Source of the DNA: Flavihumibacter sp. CACIAM 22H1
GTDB lineage: Bacteria; Bacteroidota; Bacteroidia; Chitinophagales; Chitinophagaceae
Length of the DNA: 60,701 nucleotides
Reading direction: 5' to 3'
NCBI RefSeq assembly: GCF_001601815.1
Contig: NZ_LUKG01000001.1
Span: forward strand, 56,239 to 116,939
Shown: positions 35,538-46,150 of the stretch, in pieces
Numbering within the stretch: the first letter of the stretch is position 1
How the letters are laid out: the number at the start of each line of letters is the position of its first letter
Made by a program: the position numbers and the translations under genes
The notes under the pieces: generated by a model
Database searches by the model: none
What the model saw: only the letters and a program-made list of their open reading frames with translations
Told to the model about the DNA's origin: nothing

Positions 35538-37974
35538 GAAGAAGAAGTGAATTAGACTGTTTAGCTTCTATTTGTCGAACCGTTTGTGTGGTTCTGAATA
35601 ATGCGTCGGGTGTCACAGAAATACTATCTATTCCCAGGTCTACGAGAAACGCGGAGAAATCAGCAAAATCAGAAGGACCTTGTCCGCAAATACCTACTTT
35701 AACCCCTTTTGATTTAGCAATGTTTATTAAATGCCGGATACTTGCTTTTACCGCCGGGTTACGTTCATCATACAAATGAGCAACCAAACCGGAATCTCTG
35801 TCAAGGCCAAGAGTGAGTTGGGTAAGATCATTGGAACCGATTGAAAACCCATCAATTAATGCAGCAAAATCTTCGGCCAGCCATATATTGGAAGGCAATT
35901 CAGCCATTACATAAATTTCAAGCTCCTTTTCACCTCTTTCCAAGCCATGTTCCTTCATAATCTCCAGTACTTTTTGCAATTCCTGCGGAGTTCTGCAAAA
36001 AGGCACCATTACTTTAATATTGGTAAAGCCCATCTCTTCTCTTACAAAACGGATGGCTTCACATTCCAGTCCAAAAGCCGCCCTGAATTCCGAAGAATAA
36101 TACCTTGATGCGCCTCGCCAACCCATCATTGGATTTTCTTCCTTCGGTTCAAAATTGGCACCACCTACCAAATTCGCGTACTCGTTTGATTTGAAATCAC
36201 TAAACCTTAGAATCACTGGCCGGGGATAAAATGCACAGGCTATTTTGCCGATCCCAAATCTCAATTTCTGCACAAAGTAATCGCTGCCTGATTGAAAGCC
36301 TTGTGTAAGCTCTTCCATCTGTTTGCGCGTACCTGCATCTGTCACAACCGTTTCATTCAACAATGCCAGTGGATGAATTTTCACATAATTATTCACGATG
36401 AACTCCTGCCTGGCTAATCCAACCCCCATTGAGGGCAACTGCGCATAAGATAAACATGTTTCAGGCGAAGCAATATTCAACAGCAGCTGGGTTTTCAGGC
36501 CTTCAATGGATTCGAATGAATAAGATTCTTCCAGGAAATCGACTGTACCTTCATACACTATACCTGTTTCTCCTTCGCAACAGCTTACAGTTACTTCCTG
36601 CCCCTGGCTTAGTAGATCGGTGGCAATTTTACAACCAACCACTGCAGGCACACCTAATTCTCGGGCAACTATGGCTGCATGACAGGTTCGACCGCCTTTA
36701 TTGGTTATGATAGCCGCCGCTTTTTTCATAATAGGTTCCCAATCGGGATCTGTCATATCTGTAACCAAAACATCGCCTTCGTTAAATTCATGCACGTCCA
36801 ATCCATGTTTATTCATGGAATAAAAAATATTCACTTTACCCGCACCCTGGTTATTTCCTACCGCTATTCCTTTAAGCAAACAAACCAGCTCCTCTTCTTT
36901 AGTTAATCGCTTATAAGTCGTAACTGTTTTTTCTTTTTTGTTGGAGTGTACTGTTTCTGGTCTGGCCTGAACAATATATAATTGATTATTTGTTCCATCC
37001 AGGGCCCATTCAACATCTACCGGTGTCCATCTTTTATGAAGAGAGGAATAGTATTGTTCAATTTTCCTAACCCAGGCTGCTAATTCGATTACCTGCTCAT
37101 CGGTGAGGCAAAATTTATGCTGGCTGAGTTTATCGATAGGAATAATTTTTACCCGTTCATCCGATCGTTCGCTGTAGACCATCATTTTGTCTTTCTGACC
37201 AAGCTTTTTTTCGACTATCGGATAAAAGCCCCTATCAAGTGCCTGTTTACTCACTAAAAACTCATCAGGTGCTATAGCTCCCTGAACGATTAGTTCTCCC
37301 AGTCCATAAGCGCCGCTTATAAGAATTGTATCTGCAAACCCTGATTCGGTATCTAAACTAAAAGAAACACCTGCTGCCCCAAGATCACTTCGTACCATTT
37401 TCTGAATACAGATACTTAAACCCACTGCGCATTGATCATAGTTGAAGCGATTCCGGTATGAAATTGCCCGATCCGTAAATAAGGAGGCAAAGCAATTTCT
37501 AACAGCATCCATTAATAATGCCGGACCACGAACGTTTAAGAATGTTTCTTGTTGGCCGGCAAAAGACGCATCGGGTAAATCCTCGGCTGTTGCGGAAGAT
37601 CGCACTGCTACATCGGTAAATTGCTCGCCAAACTCACCCGATAATGATTCATAAGCAGTAATTATATGATCGCTTAATGCTTTAGGAAATCGGCCATTGT
37701 TTACCAATAATCGAATCTGGCTACCTGCTCGGCGCAATGAATCCAGGTCTTCGTGATCTATTTGGTCAATAATATGCTGAATGGTGGTTTGTAAACCATT
37801 AAACCGGAGAAAATCAAAATACCCATCAATGGTGATAGCAAAACCACTTGGAATCTGTACGCCTAATTGTTCCAGATTCCCATACATTTCTCCCAGGGAG
37901 GCATTTTTACCCCCTACTTTACCGATATCCTGTAATCGCACAGAAGATAATGGTACTATATAATTTGTTGCCAT
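35530..37974 (-). CDS. ppsA: Phosphoenolpyruvate synthase (pyruvate, water dikinase)
   Basis: An 814-residue cytoplasmic enzyme converting pyruvate, ATP and water to PEP, AMP and phosphate. Domains in order: ATP-grasp N-terminal part ([31 protein letters not shown]), a central PEP-utilising swivelling domain with the phospho-histidine in [21 protein letters not shown] (His432), and the C-terminal PEP/pyruvate-binding barrel ([32 protein letters not shown]). The length and motifs are normal for PpsA. Its position between susD and a GH116-type gene in the same direction, overlapping the latter by 8 bp, is unusual because PpsA is a central gluconeogenic enzyme. A 38-bp perfect palindrome precedes it and may separate its expression from susD. 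Confidence 0.95.
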   Translation of the reverse strand: MATNYIVPLSSVRLQDIGKVGGKNASLGEMYGNLEQLGVQIPSGFAITIDGYFDFLRFNGLQTTIQHIIDQIDHEDLDSLRRAGSQIRLLVNNGRFPKALSDHIITAYESLSGEFGEQFTDVAVRSSATAEDLPDASFAGQQETFLNVRGPALLMDAVRNCFASLFTDRAISYRNRFNYDQCAVGLSICIQKMVRSDLGAAGVSFSLDTESGFADTILISGAYGLGELIVQGAIAPDEFLVSKQALDRGFYPIVEKKLGQKDKMMVYSERSDERVKIIPIDKLSQHKFCLTDEQVIELAAWVRKIEQYYSSLHKRWTPVDVEWALDGTNNQLYIVQARPETVHSNKKEKTVTTYKRLTKEEELVCLLKGIAVGNNQGAGKVNIFYSMNKHGLDVHEFNEGDVLVTDMTDPDWEPIMKKAAAIITNKGGRTCHAAIVARELGVPAVVGCKIATDLLSQGQEVTVSCCEGETGIVYEGTVDFLEESYSFESIEGLKTQLLLNIASPETCLSYAQLPSMGVGLARQEFIVNNYVKIHPLALLNETVVTDAGTRKQMEELTQGFQSGSDYFVQKLRFGIGKIACAFYPRPVILRFSDFKSNEYANLVGGANFEPKEENPMMGWRGASRYYSSEFRAAFGLECEAIRFVREEMGFTNIKVMVPFCRTPQELQKVLEIMKEHGLERGEKELEIYVMAELPSNIWLAEDFAALIDGFSIGSNDLTQLTLGLDRDSGLVAHLYDERNPAVKASIRHLINIAKSKGVKVGICGQGPSDFADFSAFLVDLGIDSISVTPDALFRTTQTVRQIEAKQSNSLLLHA

Positions 37975-37992
37975 TTAACTATGGTGAATGGA

Positions 37993-38030
37993 TTCTTCCG
38001 GAAACTGACAGCTGTCAGTTTCCGGAAGAA
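37993..38030. repeat. Perfect 38-bp palindrome between susD and ppsA
   Basis: Arms of 19 bp with no loop: TTCTTCCGGAAACTGACAG (37993-38011) and its exact complement (38012-38030). It lies 14 bp after the susD stop on the leftward transcript and 18 bp before the ppsA start. No U-run follows on the leftward strand, so it may attenuate rather than terminate, or be an mRNA-stability hairpin or operator. It is unrelated in sequence to the repeat family of the first 24 kb. Confidence 0.85.
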
Positions 38031-38044
38031 AAAAGATGAATTGA

Positions 38045-39739
38045 TTACCAGCCCGGGTTTTGCTCTAAAGAAGGGTTTAACAGAATTTGCCGGATGGGTA
38101 ATGGCCTAAGATAATGGCGCGGTAAAAACTGCCGTTGAGAGGCTGCTTCCAGCACTATAAAGCCATCTGCATCGAGCTGAAAAACAAGGTTACTCCAAGG
38201 CAGACGTTGTTCAAATTCCGTTCCTTTCCATTTAATTCCACGTACTGCTTTCGGCATTTCAGTTTCTGCAGTTTTCCATCTTCTCAAATCATCGAACCGG
38301 AAATTTTCCACATACAGTTCAATGCTTCTTTCACGCCTGATCTCTTCCCGCATGTCTAACCCATTGGTTGCAACAAATGCATTGTTAAGGGAGGGCATTC
38401 CAACTCTTGTTCGAAGTTTATTTATCGATTGATCCAATTGTACATCTGTTATAGCTCCATTTTTCTCAAAGAGAGCTTCAGCCAGTATTAAATAAATTTC
38501 TGCCAACCGAAATACGGGGTAATCATTTCCATGCGGACCGCCAATTTCCTGCTGCATTTTAAAGGTTGAGTAACCAGTTTGTGTAAGTATTCCGAAGGCT
38601 ATATCATAAATAATTCCACCTGCACCCGGATTATCCCAATTTTTATGATAAGCCGGTTGCGTAAATAGCCAGTATTTCTGAAATGGAGTGATCAGCCAAT
38701 TCTTCATCCTTGGATCCCTGTTCCTGTATTCACTCAAAATTTCAGCATACCCTTCAAAAAGGGGCGATTTTTCGATGGGAAGGCCATCTTTACTAAGGAA
38801 CATATCCACCAGTTTCCGGGTTGGACTTAAAACACCCTGTCCTATATTTAACGCGGGTGAAGGAGAGATATCGCGATCATGGCGCCGGGCAAGAATGGTT
38901 TCACGTTGCGCAGCTTTTGTTAAGCCAGCTGCGTTGGTTTTTCGGGTACCCTCCAGCAAAAAATAGTACCGGTAAGAGCTATCGCCTAAAACATCGCGCC
39001 GGTCGAATAATTCAAACAAATTACTGTTTAGGATTTCGGTAGATGCACTTATAGCCTGATCCAGCATTTCAGCAGAATTATTGCCATTTTCGTGGAATTT
39101 ACGCCAGGTTCCTTCAAATAGTGCCACTCTTGCTTTTAGAGCTAATGCGGCCCATTTGCTAAGCCTGCCATTATCCGTTCCAGGCCCGCTAGCGGGTAGG
39201 TCTGGTATGGCCTTATCTAATTCAGCCAATATAAATGCAGCCACCTCTGCCCTGGTATTCCGAGGTCCATAAAGAATATCATCAGAGCTAATCCCAAGTC
39301 TTTTGTCAACAATCGGAACACCGCCAAAGTTTTTCAACAAATCGAAATGCGCAAATGCTCTGAAAAACCGGGCTTCTGCAGTATACCGGGCAATGGCTGT
39401 TTTAATATCAGCTGGTGCTTCCCCTGCCTTTTCAATAAGATAAGAGGACTGCCAGATAGAACGATAATTGTTATCCCAGATAGAGCTGGTTTCTGCCGGT
39501 GCATAAGACCCATTGCTAATGGCCGACCGGTTCGTAGCCATGCTAAGATCGGCATTATCGTCTCCACTGCCCAAATCCGGAAGCGTTAGGTAAAACTGGT
39601 TGGCAAAGGTCTCAAAATCCTTTTCAGTTTTGAAATAAGTAGCCTCACTTAATGCATCAAGTGGCTTTAAATCCAGGTTTTTTTCACATCCGCTTAAAAA
39701 CAGTGCGGAGAAAACAAATAAATATATAAAGAGTTTCAT
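38045..39739 (-). CDS. SusD/RagB-family nutrient-binding lipoprotein
   Basis: A 564-residue SusD-like lipoprotein (LFLSGC, Cys18). It shows the N-terminal LDLKPLDALSEATYFKTEKDFETFANQFY motif, FFRAFAHFDLLKNFGGVP with the TPR-like helices, and a C-terminal EIRRERSIELYVENFRFDDLRRWKTAE and YLRPLPIRQILLNPSLEQNPGW signature. It would form the lid of the SusC transporter encoded 10 bp upstream. It is longer than the SusD at 14661. The gene is followed by a palindrome and then ppsA. Confidence 0.95.
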   Translation of the reverse strand: MKLFIYLFVFSALFLSGCEKNLDLKPLDALSEATYFKTEKDFETFANQFYLTLPDLGSGDDNADLSMATNRSAISNGSYAPAETSSIWDNNYRSIWQSSYLIEKAGEAPADIKTAIARYTAEARFFRAFAHFDLLKNFGGVPIVDKRLGISSDDILYGPRNTRAEVAAFILAELDKAIPDLPASGPGTDNGRLSKWAALALKARVALFEGTWRKFHENGNNSAEMLDQAISASTEILNSNLFELFDRRDVLGDSSYRYYFLLEGTRKTNAAGLTKAAQRETILARRHDRDISPSPALNIGQGVLSPTRKLVDMFLSKDGLPIEKSPLFEGYAEILSEYRNRDPRMKNWLITPFQKYWLFTQPAYHKNWDNPGAGGIIYDIAFGILTQTGYSTFKMQQEIGGPHGNDYPVFRLAEIYLILAEALFEKNGAITDVQLDQSINKLRTRVGMPSLNNAFVATNGLDMREEIRRERSIELYVENFRFDDLRRWKTAETEMPKAVRGIKWKGTEFEQRLPWSNLVFQLDADGFIVLEAASQRQFLPRHYLRPLPIRQILLNPSLEQNPGW

Positions 39740-39749
39740 GATTTTGCTT

Positions 39750-42700
39750 TTAGAGGGTAATGTTTAATCCGAAAGAATAGGATCGCGGGTAAGGCGTATT
39801 CACAATTGAAAACGGCTTTTCGGGATCAAAACCGCTGGGAATTTTCGACCATTCCATCAAATCGCTTCCACTAAAAAATACCTGAACTGATTTAAGCTTT
39901 GCTTTGGACAGTAAGGATGCAGGAAGATTATACCCAAGTTGCAGGTTTTTCAACCGCATATACGCTGCATTATGAAACTTAAATGGCGCATTGGAAGTCT
40001 GGTAGTTGTAATTATTAATATTGTCGTTTTGCGACATTTTAGGATAGGTTGCATCTACCCGGTCAATCGACCATGTTTGATGATAATGATAGGCTTGTGG
40101 ATTACGGAAAAATGGAGCAGCTGCAATATTACCATCCATCACTTCCCATTTTCCAACTCCCTGGAATATTGCACTCAGGTTTATACCCTTCCAGTTAACT
40201 CCCAGGTTTACACTATAGCTATAGCGAGTATTGGAATTACCGATATATACCATATCTCCACCTGTGGTTGGATCTTTTGGATTATAGAGCATGGGCGTTA
40301 GTTTTCCATCCCCGTTCAAGTCCTTAAACATTACATCACCTGTACGGATATTTGTAGGAACACCGCTTGTAATGGAAGCTTTATAGGCATTAAGCTGGGC
40401 TTCATCCTGGATTAAACCATCGTATTGGTAGGTAAAATAGGAACCGAAAGAATAACCCTGGATAAATGAATTCTGTCCATAGCGGGGAATCGGAGAATCT
40501 GCCAGCTCAATTACTTTATTCTTGTTATCGCTGAGAACAAATCCAAAAAAATAATCAAGGTTTTTATTAATACGATCGCGCCATTGCAAAGCCAGTTCCC
40601 AACCTTTGGTCTCCATTCTTGCACCGTTAATCTGTGGTGGGGTTATGCCTAAAATAGTTGGAAACTCCTTTGAATAAAACATATTCTTATTGGTCTTCAC
40701 AAAATAGTCAAAGCTTCCTGACAATCTGCGTTGAAAAAAGCCAATATCCACTCCTATATTTTTTACTTCCAGGTTTTCCCAAGATCTATCCGGACTAGCC
40801 AAACCAGGCACATTGGTACTTAATGTTCTAAGTGGACTATTTACCGGACCAAAAGGATATTGCCCTCCAAAAGCAATAGCCTGTATATAGTCATATAACC
40901 CTATACCCGACTGGTTACCTAACTGCCCATAGGATGCTCTTAATTTTAGCATATCCAGGAATGGATTGAACTTATTCATGAATTTTTCGTTGGAGATCAT
41001 CCAACCAACAGATCCGCCATAAAAAGGAGCGCCTCTATATCCGGGAGCAAATTTAGATGAGGCATCGTAGCGGAAATTACCTTCAAAAAAATAGGTTTGT
41101 TTGTAGTCGTACGATATTCTGGAAAAAGCAGAGCGGAGGGCGGAGTGCGACCTGGCTTCACTGTTGAATTGTTCAGTTACAGCCCCATTACCCAGAAATG
41201 AAAGTTCATTACTCAATAAAAAGGGATCTCCATTTCGATAGGCGCTGAAAGACCTGTTTTCAAATTCTTCGTGCGATGCACCAGCCAGTACACTAAAATT
41301 ATGCTCTCCGAAATTCCAGCGATAATTTGCGAACAGGTTACTGACGAGTTGATTGGTTTTGGCATATCCGGCTGTCACCTGATCACGTCCTCCCCAATAG
41401 AGATTTGAATTGAAAATCACTTCATCGTCATAGGTATAGCTTAAAAATCCTTTGCGCAGAGAAAACTCATCGAACAAATCTCTGTTAATTGCCAATTGAT
41501 AGGTGATATCCAGATTTTTTACAGGTGTTAATACGGCTTCTACCTGTGACCGAATCTGTGTATTCCTGGCTTCCCGGTCTCCACCTTCTTTTGCCCAACC
41601 GATGGTACTCAGGTAGCCGCCAAATCCATAATATTTTCCAGTGGGCGTATATTTTGCTTTGCCTGCAAAACTATTCGAGATAATATCCTCTATGGTATTG
41701 TAATCGGTGGGTTCTACCAGTTTCTGTGATTGCAGAGAAACATTGGTCCGTATTTTCAGGTAATCGGTTACATTGAAATCATACTTAAGCCGGGTATTAT
41801 ATTTCCGGTTGTAATTGGTTCCATATTGCAACATTGAATTCTGATCGATAACGCCCACTGATACCCAGTAACTGGAGCGGTCGGATTTACCCGAAACGGA
41901 GAGGGTATGCTGTTGCTGTGTAGCGGAACCCCACATTATATCCATCCAGTCATTGTTACTAAGGGTAATATCTTTCGTATCAGGAAAAGGCCCTTTAGCT
42001 ACCGTAATTTCATTAAGGTTGATATCCTGGGTTAAAAAAGGCTTAAGGTGACTATAAAAATTGGTTTGTACCCCGTCGTTTTCATAGGACTCATTCCACA
42101 TTTCAATAGCCTGCAAAATATTGGCTTGTTTTCTGACAATTCCGGGTTTATTAATCGTAAGGTTACTGTTCACAGATACCGTTGGACGGGCAGTTTTCCC
42201 CATTTTAGTGGTAACGAGGATAACTCCACCTGCTGCCCGGGAACCGTAAATAGCAGCCTGGGCATCTTTTAAAACCGTAACACTTTCAACATCTTCGGGG
42301 TTAAGGTTATTTAATGCGAAAGCAGAACTGGAAGGCTGAGGAATACCATCTACTATAATTAGTACTCCAGGGTTTGATCTTGAAGAAATACCCCGTATTT
42401 CAATTCCAATATTATCTGCCTCACGGCCAACGCGCCCGATATTACCCCTATTGATTACCAGTCCGGGTACCAGTCCCTGTAGAGAGGTAATAACATTTGG
42501 CGTAGGGCGATTAGCCAATTGTTCTTTCCCAACTACAGATACGGCACCTGTTAAAGTGGCTTTGGTTTTTGTACCATATCCTACTACTACCACTTCGTTC
42601 ATCGACTGGTTAATTGGTTGCATTTCGATGTTCAGTAAGGTCTTTTTCCCTACTGCAACTTCCTGCACCTGCATGTTTACGTAAGTAAAAATGAGCACTG

Positions 42701-43217
42701 CTTTTTCATCCGGCACATTAATAGAAAAATTTCCCTTTTCATCAGTAGTTGAGATCAAAGAAGTGCCTTTTACCTGAATTGATACGCCAGCCAGTGGTTC
42801 TTTATTGATATCTCTTACCGTTCCGGTAATACCAATCTCCAGGTCGGCTTCGTTTTTATTTAACAGAATAACTGTTTTGTTTGGAAGTATTTTCCAGGAT
42901 AAATCAGTAGCGTTCAGAATGGCTTTTACAATTTCTTCTACGCTAAGTTCGTTAGCCGAAAATGTGACTGGAGTATTAGTTCTGATTTTATCCGTACTGT
43001 AAATAAACCGGTAAGAGGATTTCGCCTCAATTTCTCGGAGAACAGATTCCAATCGTTCATTTTTAAAAGAAACTGACAGTCGTTCCTGGGAATAGGAACG
43101 TGCAGATACCTGCAGGCAGGTAGCCAGTAGCAGCGCAATCATACATTTCATAAGCAGCAGGGTTTTTAGCTTTCTCCGGTGGCCCCAGGAAGCTCCAAAA
43201 TCTTTCGATTTTTTCAT
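39750..43217 (-). CDS. SusC/RagA-family TonB-dependent transducer with STN domain
   Basis: An 1155-residue outer-membrane transporter. After the signal region (ending at about residue 40, VSARS) comes an STN (secretin/TonB N-terminal) domain of ~70 residues (LSVSFKNERLESVLREIEAKSSYRFIYS, TPVTFSANELSVEEIVKAIL). It is followed by the CarboxypepD-like domain (ITGTVRDINKEPLAGVSIQVKG), the VVVVGYGTKTKATLTGAV segment, plug and barrel. The STN domain is the hallmark of transducers that signal through FecR and FecI, and those two genes lie immediately upstream on the same strand. The C-terminus ends in SFGLNITL, typical for outer-membrane barrels. The substrate is probably the beta-glycan or glycoside acted on by the GH116-type enzymes (inference). 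Confidence 0.95.
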   Translation of the reverse strand: MKKSKDFGASWGHRRKLKTLLLMKCMIALLLATCLQVSARSYSQERLSVSFKNERLESVLREIEAKSSYRFIYSTDKIRTNTPVTFSANELSVEEIVKAILNATDLSWKILPNKTVILLNKNEADLEIGITGTVRDINKEPLAGVSIQVKGTSLISTTDEKGNFSINVPDEKAVLIFTYVNMQVQEVAVGKKTLLNIEMQPINQSMNEVVVVGYGTKTKATLTGAVSVVGKEQLANRPTPNVITSLQGLVPGLVINRGNIGRVGREADNIGIEIRGISSRSNPGVLIIVDGIPQPSSSAFALNNLNPEDVESVTVLKDAQAAIYGSRAAGGVILVTTKMGKTARPTVSVNSNLTINKPGIVRKQANILQAIEMWNESYENDGVQTNFYSHLKPFLTQDINLNEITVAKGPFPDTKDITLSNNDWMDIMWGSATQQQHTLSVSGKSDRSSYWVSVGVIDQNSMLQYGTNYNRKYNTRLKYDFNVTDYLKIRTNVSLQSQKLVEPTDYNTIEDIISNSFAGKAKYTPTGKYYGFGGYLSTIGWAKEGGDREARNTQIRSQVEAVLTPVKNLDITYQLAINRDLFDEFSLRKGFLSYTYDDEVIFNSNLYWGGRDQVTAGYAKTNQLVSNLFANYRWNFGEHNFSVLAGASHEEFENRSFSAYRNGDPFLLSNELSFLGNGAVTEQFNSEARSHSALRSAFSRISYDYKQTYFFEGNFRYDASSKFAPGYRGAPFYGGSVGWMISNEKFMNKFNPFLDMLKLRASYGQLGNQSGIGLYDYIQAIAFGGQYPFGPVNSPLRTLSTNVPGLASPDRSWENLEVKNIGVDIGFFQRRLSGSFDYFVKTNKNMFYSKEFPTILGITPPQINGARMETKGWELALQWRDRINKNLDYFFGFVLSDNKNKVIELADSPIPRYGQNSFIQGYSFGSYFTYQYDGLIQDEAQLNAYKASITSGVPTNIRTGDVMFKDLNGDGKLTPMLYNPKDPTTGGDMVYIGNSNTRYSYSVNLGVNWKGINLSAIFQGVGKWEVMDGNIAAAPFFRNPQAYHYHQTWSIDRVDATYPKMSQNDNINNYNYQTSNAPFKFHNAAYMRLKNLQLGYNLPASLLSKAKLKSVQVFFSGSDLMEWSKIPSGFDPEKPFSIVNTPYPRSYSFGLNITL

Positions 43218-43313
43218 ATATTTGTTTTGGTTTTATACAGCCGCAGTTTCCAACGCCAATCGAACACTGATGCTGTATTTGTTAACTAATAGAAAGGGGA
43301 GTTTGCTTCCCTT

Positions 43314-44465
43314 TCATTTTTTTGAAATCCTCACAACTTTGTCATTGATTGAAAATTTGAATGTATTGGTTAATTGTAACGCTTCCAATGCTTCTTCAAT
43401 GGTTTCTTCCTGGAATTTGGCACGGAATCGCATGGCACTGACTTCCTCATCCAGCAGTTCTATTTTTACATTGTACCAGTGTTCCATTTTTTCACGAAAC
43501 TGGTAAAAGCTTTCATCCGGAATTTCCAATACTTTCCTGGTCCAAAAGGTTTCGAGTATAGTTGTTCCATCGGAAGATACCGTTATTGGAATGCGTAAAA
43601 TTTCTGGCCTGCCTTCCAGGTTATTTTTTATGCTATCAGTGGATAAAACCGGCAATAGTTGCCGGTGAACGACTAATTTTTCGTGGGGTTTCAGTAAAAT
43701 GCCTTTGGGAGCATTGTTCATAACAACTTCCACAGATCCTCTAAGCAAGGCAGTTTCCGCAACAGAGTCCCCGGGATATGCGCGCACGTTAAATGCCGTG
43801 CCATGTACTTTTACATCGTATTCGTTTACATGTACTACGAAAGGATTTTTTTTATCATGTACTACATCAAAATAACCCTCTCCGGCAAGATATACCTCAC
43901 GATTGGTACCACTGAAATTTTCTTTAAGGTGGAGAGATGAGTTTTTATTTAGGATAACCAAGCTACCATCCGGCAATCGGATAGTCTTTTTACCCGCGGC
44001 ATCAGTGGCTATAATCTTTACCTGGTCTGCAGCTGTAATAACCTGCAACGGCCCTATGGAATCCTGCTTTTTTTCTGCATTCAGCTGGCTGGAAGCGGTT
44101 TTGCCTTCCCAGTACTGCAAGCCCAGGAAATAAACCATAAAAGGGAGCAGCACGGCTGCTGCTGCCAGGATCCATTTTCCGGTCCGAGCGTTTGCTTTCA
44201 GCCACTTGCCGGGTTGGCTTCCAGAATTTCCGGCCCCCTGAAGCACAGCCCGGAGTCGCTCCAGGTCTTCTTTTTTCTGCTCTTGCAGTAATACTTCCTG
44301 TAATGCGGAGAGTAATAGTTTCGCCTCCTCGAGGTTCTGCCACTCTTCGGGGTATTGCAGCAAATAAGCCTTCCACCATTGCTCCAGCTCTGGTGTAGGA
44401 TTTTTGCAATAGGCAATCAATTCGGCATTTGTAAGTAATTCCTCTTTTGAAAACCGAGGCAACAT
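43314..44465 (-). CDS. FecR-family anti-sigma factor
   Basis: A 383-residue inner-membrane regulator. The N-terminal cytoplasmic part (about 90 residues) is similar to the fragment at 1-274. One membrane segment (WILAAAAVLLPFMVYFLGL) follows at ~100-120. The periplasmic FecR domain has the pattern KTIRLPDGSLVILNKNSSLHL, GEGYFDVVHDKKNPFVVHVNEYDVKVHGTAFNVRAY. The C-terminal ~70 residues (WYNVKIELLDEEVSAMRFRAKFQEETIEEALEAL) form a DUF4974/STN-like domain. It would receive the signal from the STN of the downstream SusC and control the sigma factor at 44530. Confidence 0.93.
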   Translation of the reverse strand: MLPRFSKEELLTNAELIAYCKNPTPELEQWWKAYLLQYPEEWQNLEEAKLLLSALQEVLLQEQKKEDLERLRAVLQGAGNSGSQPGKWLKANARTGKWILAAAAVLLPFMVYFLGLQYWEGKTASSQLNAEKKQDSIGPLQVITAADQVKIIATDAAGKKTIRLPDGSLVILNKNSSLHLKENFSGTNREVYLAGEGYFDVVHDKKNPFVVHVNEYDVKVHGTAFNVRAYPGDSVAETALLRGSVEVVMNNAPKGILLKPHEKLVVHRQLLPVLSTDSIKNNLEGRPEILRIPITVSSDGTTILETFWTRKVLEIPDESFYQFREKMEHWYNVKIELLDEEVSAMRFRAKFQEETIEEALEALQLTNTFKFSINDKVVRISKK

Positions 44466-44529
44466 GGCAGCATCTTTCTAAATAGACGGGAACCAATAAA
44501 AAACCTACCAAGTTTTTTTCAACTATTTT

Positions 44530-45114
44530 TTAAAAAATAGTCAGCACCAGGAAGGCAATAGAAATACCCCGGATCAATTGAGCTGCGGAGGGTTGAAAAA
44601 GCTTTTTCAGTAATTTCAGACCGGTTGAAAGATTATTGTAGACACTCTGGTGTGACCAGCCGGTAACCTGCTGAATCTGCTCCATTGTCATATTACAATA
44701 AAATTTATAGTAGATTATTTTTTTACAACGATTAGGTAGTTTTCTGAAGTTTTGAGCTATTAGCAGCTCAGCTTCCCTCCTTTTTTCCATCTCCATTTTG
44801 GTTGTTTCATAGGAAGGAATGATGGTAAGTGGAAAATCTCGATCGGGAAATTCGATGAAACGGTCAGCCCGATCTCTAAAATGATCGATAATTTTGCGCT
44901 TATAAGCCGTAATAATATAAGAAGTAGGATTGGTTAGCCGCTCAAAATCAACTTCTTTATTATAAAAACTGACAAAAAGTTCGTGTATAAGTTCTCGTTG
45001 CAGAGGTTCCTCTAACTTATGCACCTTCCCTATATGAAGGAGCCGTTCATACATTTCATTGAAATATCTGAACAGCAGCGTACTGTCATAAATTAGCTGT
45101 TTACTGGCAGGCAT
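44530..45114 (-). CDS. ECF (FecI-type) RNA polymerase sigma factor
   Basis: A 194-residue ECF sigma factor. Region 2 is visible in ELFVSFYNKEVDFERLTNPTSYIITAYKRKIIDHFRDRADR (residues ~45-90). Region 4 is visible in NFRKLPNRCKKIIYYKFYCNMTMEQIQQVTGWSHQSVYNNLSTGLKLLKKL (~123-175). Like the sigma factor at 338-928 it ends in a short hydrophobic tail (GISIAFLVLTIF). It lies 64 bp upstream of the FecR gene and probably drives the PUL operon at 25034-43217 in response to the STN-type SusC. Confidence 0.93.
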   Translation of the reverse strand: MPASKQLIYDSTLLFRYFNEMYERLLHIGKVHKLEEPLQRELIHELFVSFYNKEVDFERLTNPTSYIITAYKRKIIDHFRDRADRFIEFPDRDFPLTIIPSYETTKMEMEKRREAELLIAQNFRKLPNRCKKIIYYKFYCNMTMEQIQQVTGWSHQSVYNNLSTGLKLLKKLFQPSAAQLIRGISIAFLVLTIF

Positions 45115-45475
45115 GAGCAGGTTCTATGAATGGTCTGTTTTAAAAGTAATCAAAATAAACTGCTGCAGAACGGAATGGTAATTTTCTAATATATATTGTT
45201 AATTTTACAGAAATCGGTCGCTCAGGCTTGAATTAATCGCTTTACTTCACAGAAGGGGTGATCGTTAAGTGCGTTTGCCGGCCTATTTTACAATTCGTCT
45301 AATCCACCTGACGCCCGCCAGTCCCATGTTACCAACAAGTGGGCGTAATAAGCCGCATACACATTCTTTCAGAAACAACTGTATGGCGGCTGTAGAACGT
45401 ATATAGCACTACTGTGCAATCAAAAAACCAAAGGGTTATAACGCATATCTGGAAATTTTCAGAAAAGCTATTAAC
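45115..45475. other. Intergenic stretch without a recognised gene
   Basis: A 361-bp stretch between the sigma gene and a decayed regulator. Both strands are interrupted by stops and I recognise no protein or RNA. The first ~90 bp are AT-rich and should contain the promoter of the sigma factor operon, but no clear TTTG/TAnnTTTG promoter could be picked out. Confidence 0.5.
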
Positions 45476-46150
45476 TTATGTAAAAGAATCCTTCAGAGTG
45501 TGCAAATCCAGAAATTCAGATGGTGTCATTTTTTTTATCTCCCGGAAGATCCTATTGAAATTAGAAATATTATTAAACCCCGACTCATAACAAATAGAAC
45601 CGATATTCTGGTTGTTTTCTATTAATAACTTACAGGCATACCCAATCCGTATCTGATTTAAAAATTTCGTAAATGTCTTCTTGTGATAGTTAGAAAAATA
45701 CCTGCTGAACGAAGAAGGATTCATATTCGCCAGCTCAGCTACTATATCTAACGGGATATCTTTTTTAAAATTTTTCATCACATAATGAAATGCCAAAACT
45801 TGCAATGTCCGGCTTTATTGAAATGGCATTCATTTCCCGAATAGCCTGAATAGCCTGAATAGCCGTTTCCAAATTGACCCCAAAATGAATTACAACAGCC
45901 TCCGCTCGCAACGCTGCATCCTTCTCAAAATAGGCAGTATCATTTTGCCACAGATGGGGCAGCTCTTTTCCTCGTTCCTTTTTTGACTATACCAAGTTCA
46001 TATTCTGGATGATAATGAAGAACATTTAAAATATTACTGGAGGAATAGTTCTGAACCGATACCAACCTGTTAATGTCAATAAATCGTTCAAGCAGCGTAG
46101 CCTTTGTATGTAGATGATGGTAATTGTTAAAGCTGTACTGACTAGAAATT
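45476..46150 (-). pseudogene. Decayed AraC-family regulator
   Basis: Three pieces in different frames line up with the AraC regulator at 24122-25000. The N-terminal piece reads VSVQNYSSSNILNVLHYHPEYELGIVKKG (about 46070-45985), comparable to NQSFFESVFHTHPELELVYILESSGKR. After a loss of ~25 codons another frame gives ELPHLWQNDTAYFEKDAALRAEAVVIHFG, comparable to TPHLWTNNEEYLVGNTALRAKAMVVYFN. The C-terminal piece (45476-45805) is a good double helix-turn-helix (IPLDIVAELANMNPSSFSRYF, IGSICYESGFNNISNFNRIFREIKKMTPSEF). The middle half of the sensor domain is deleted. The HTH piece alone begins at a TTG and is unlikely to be functional. Confidence 0.8.
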
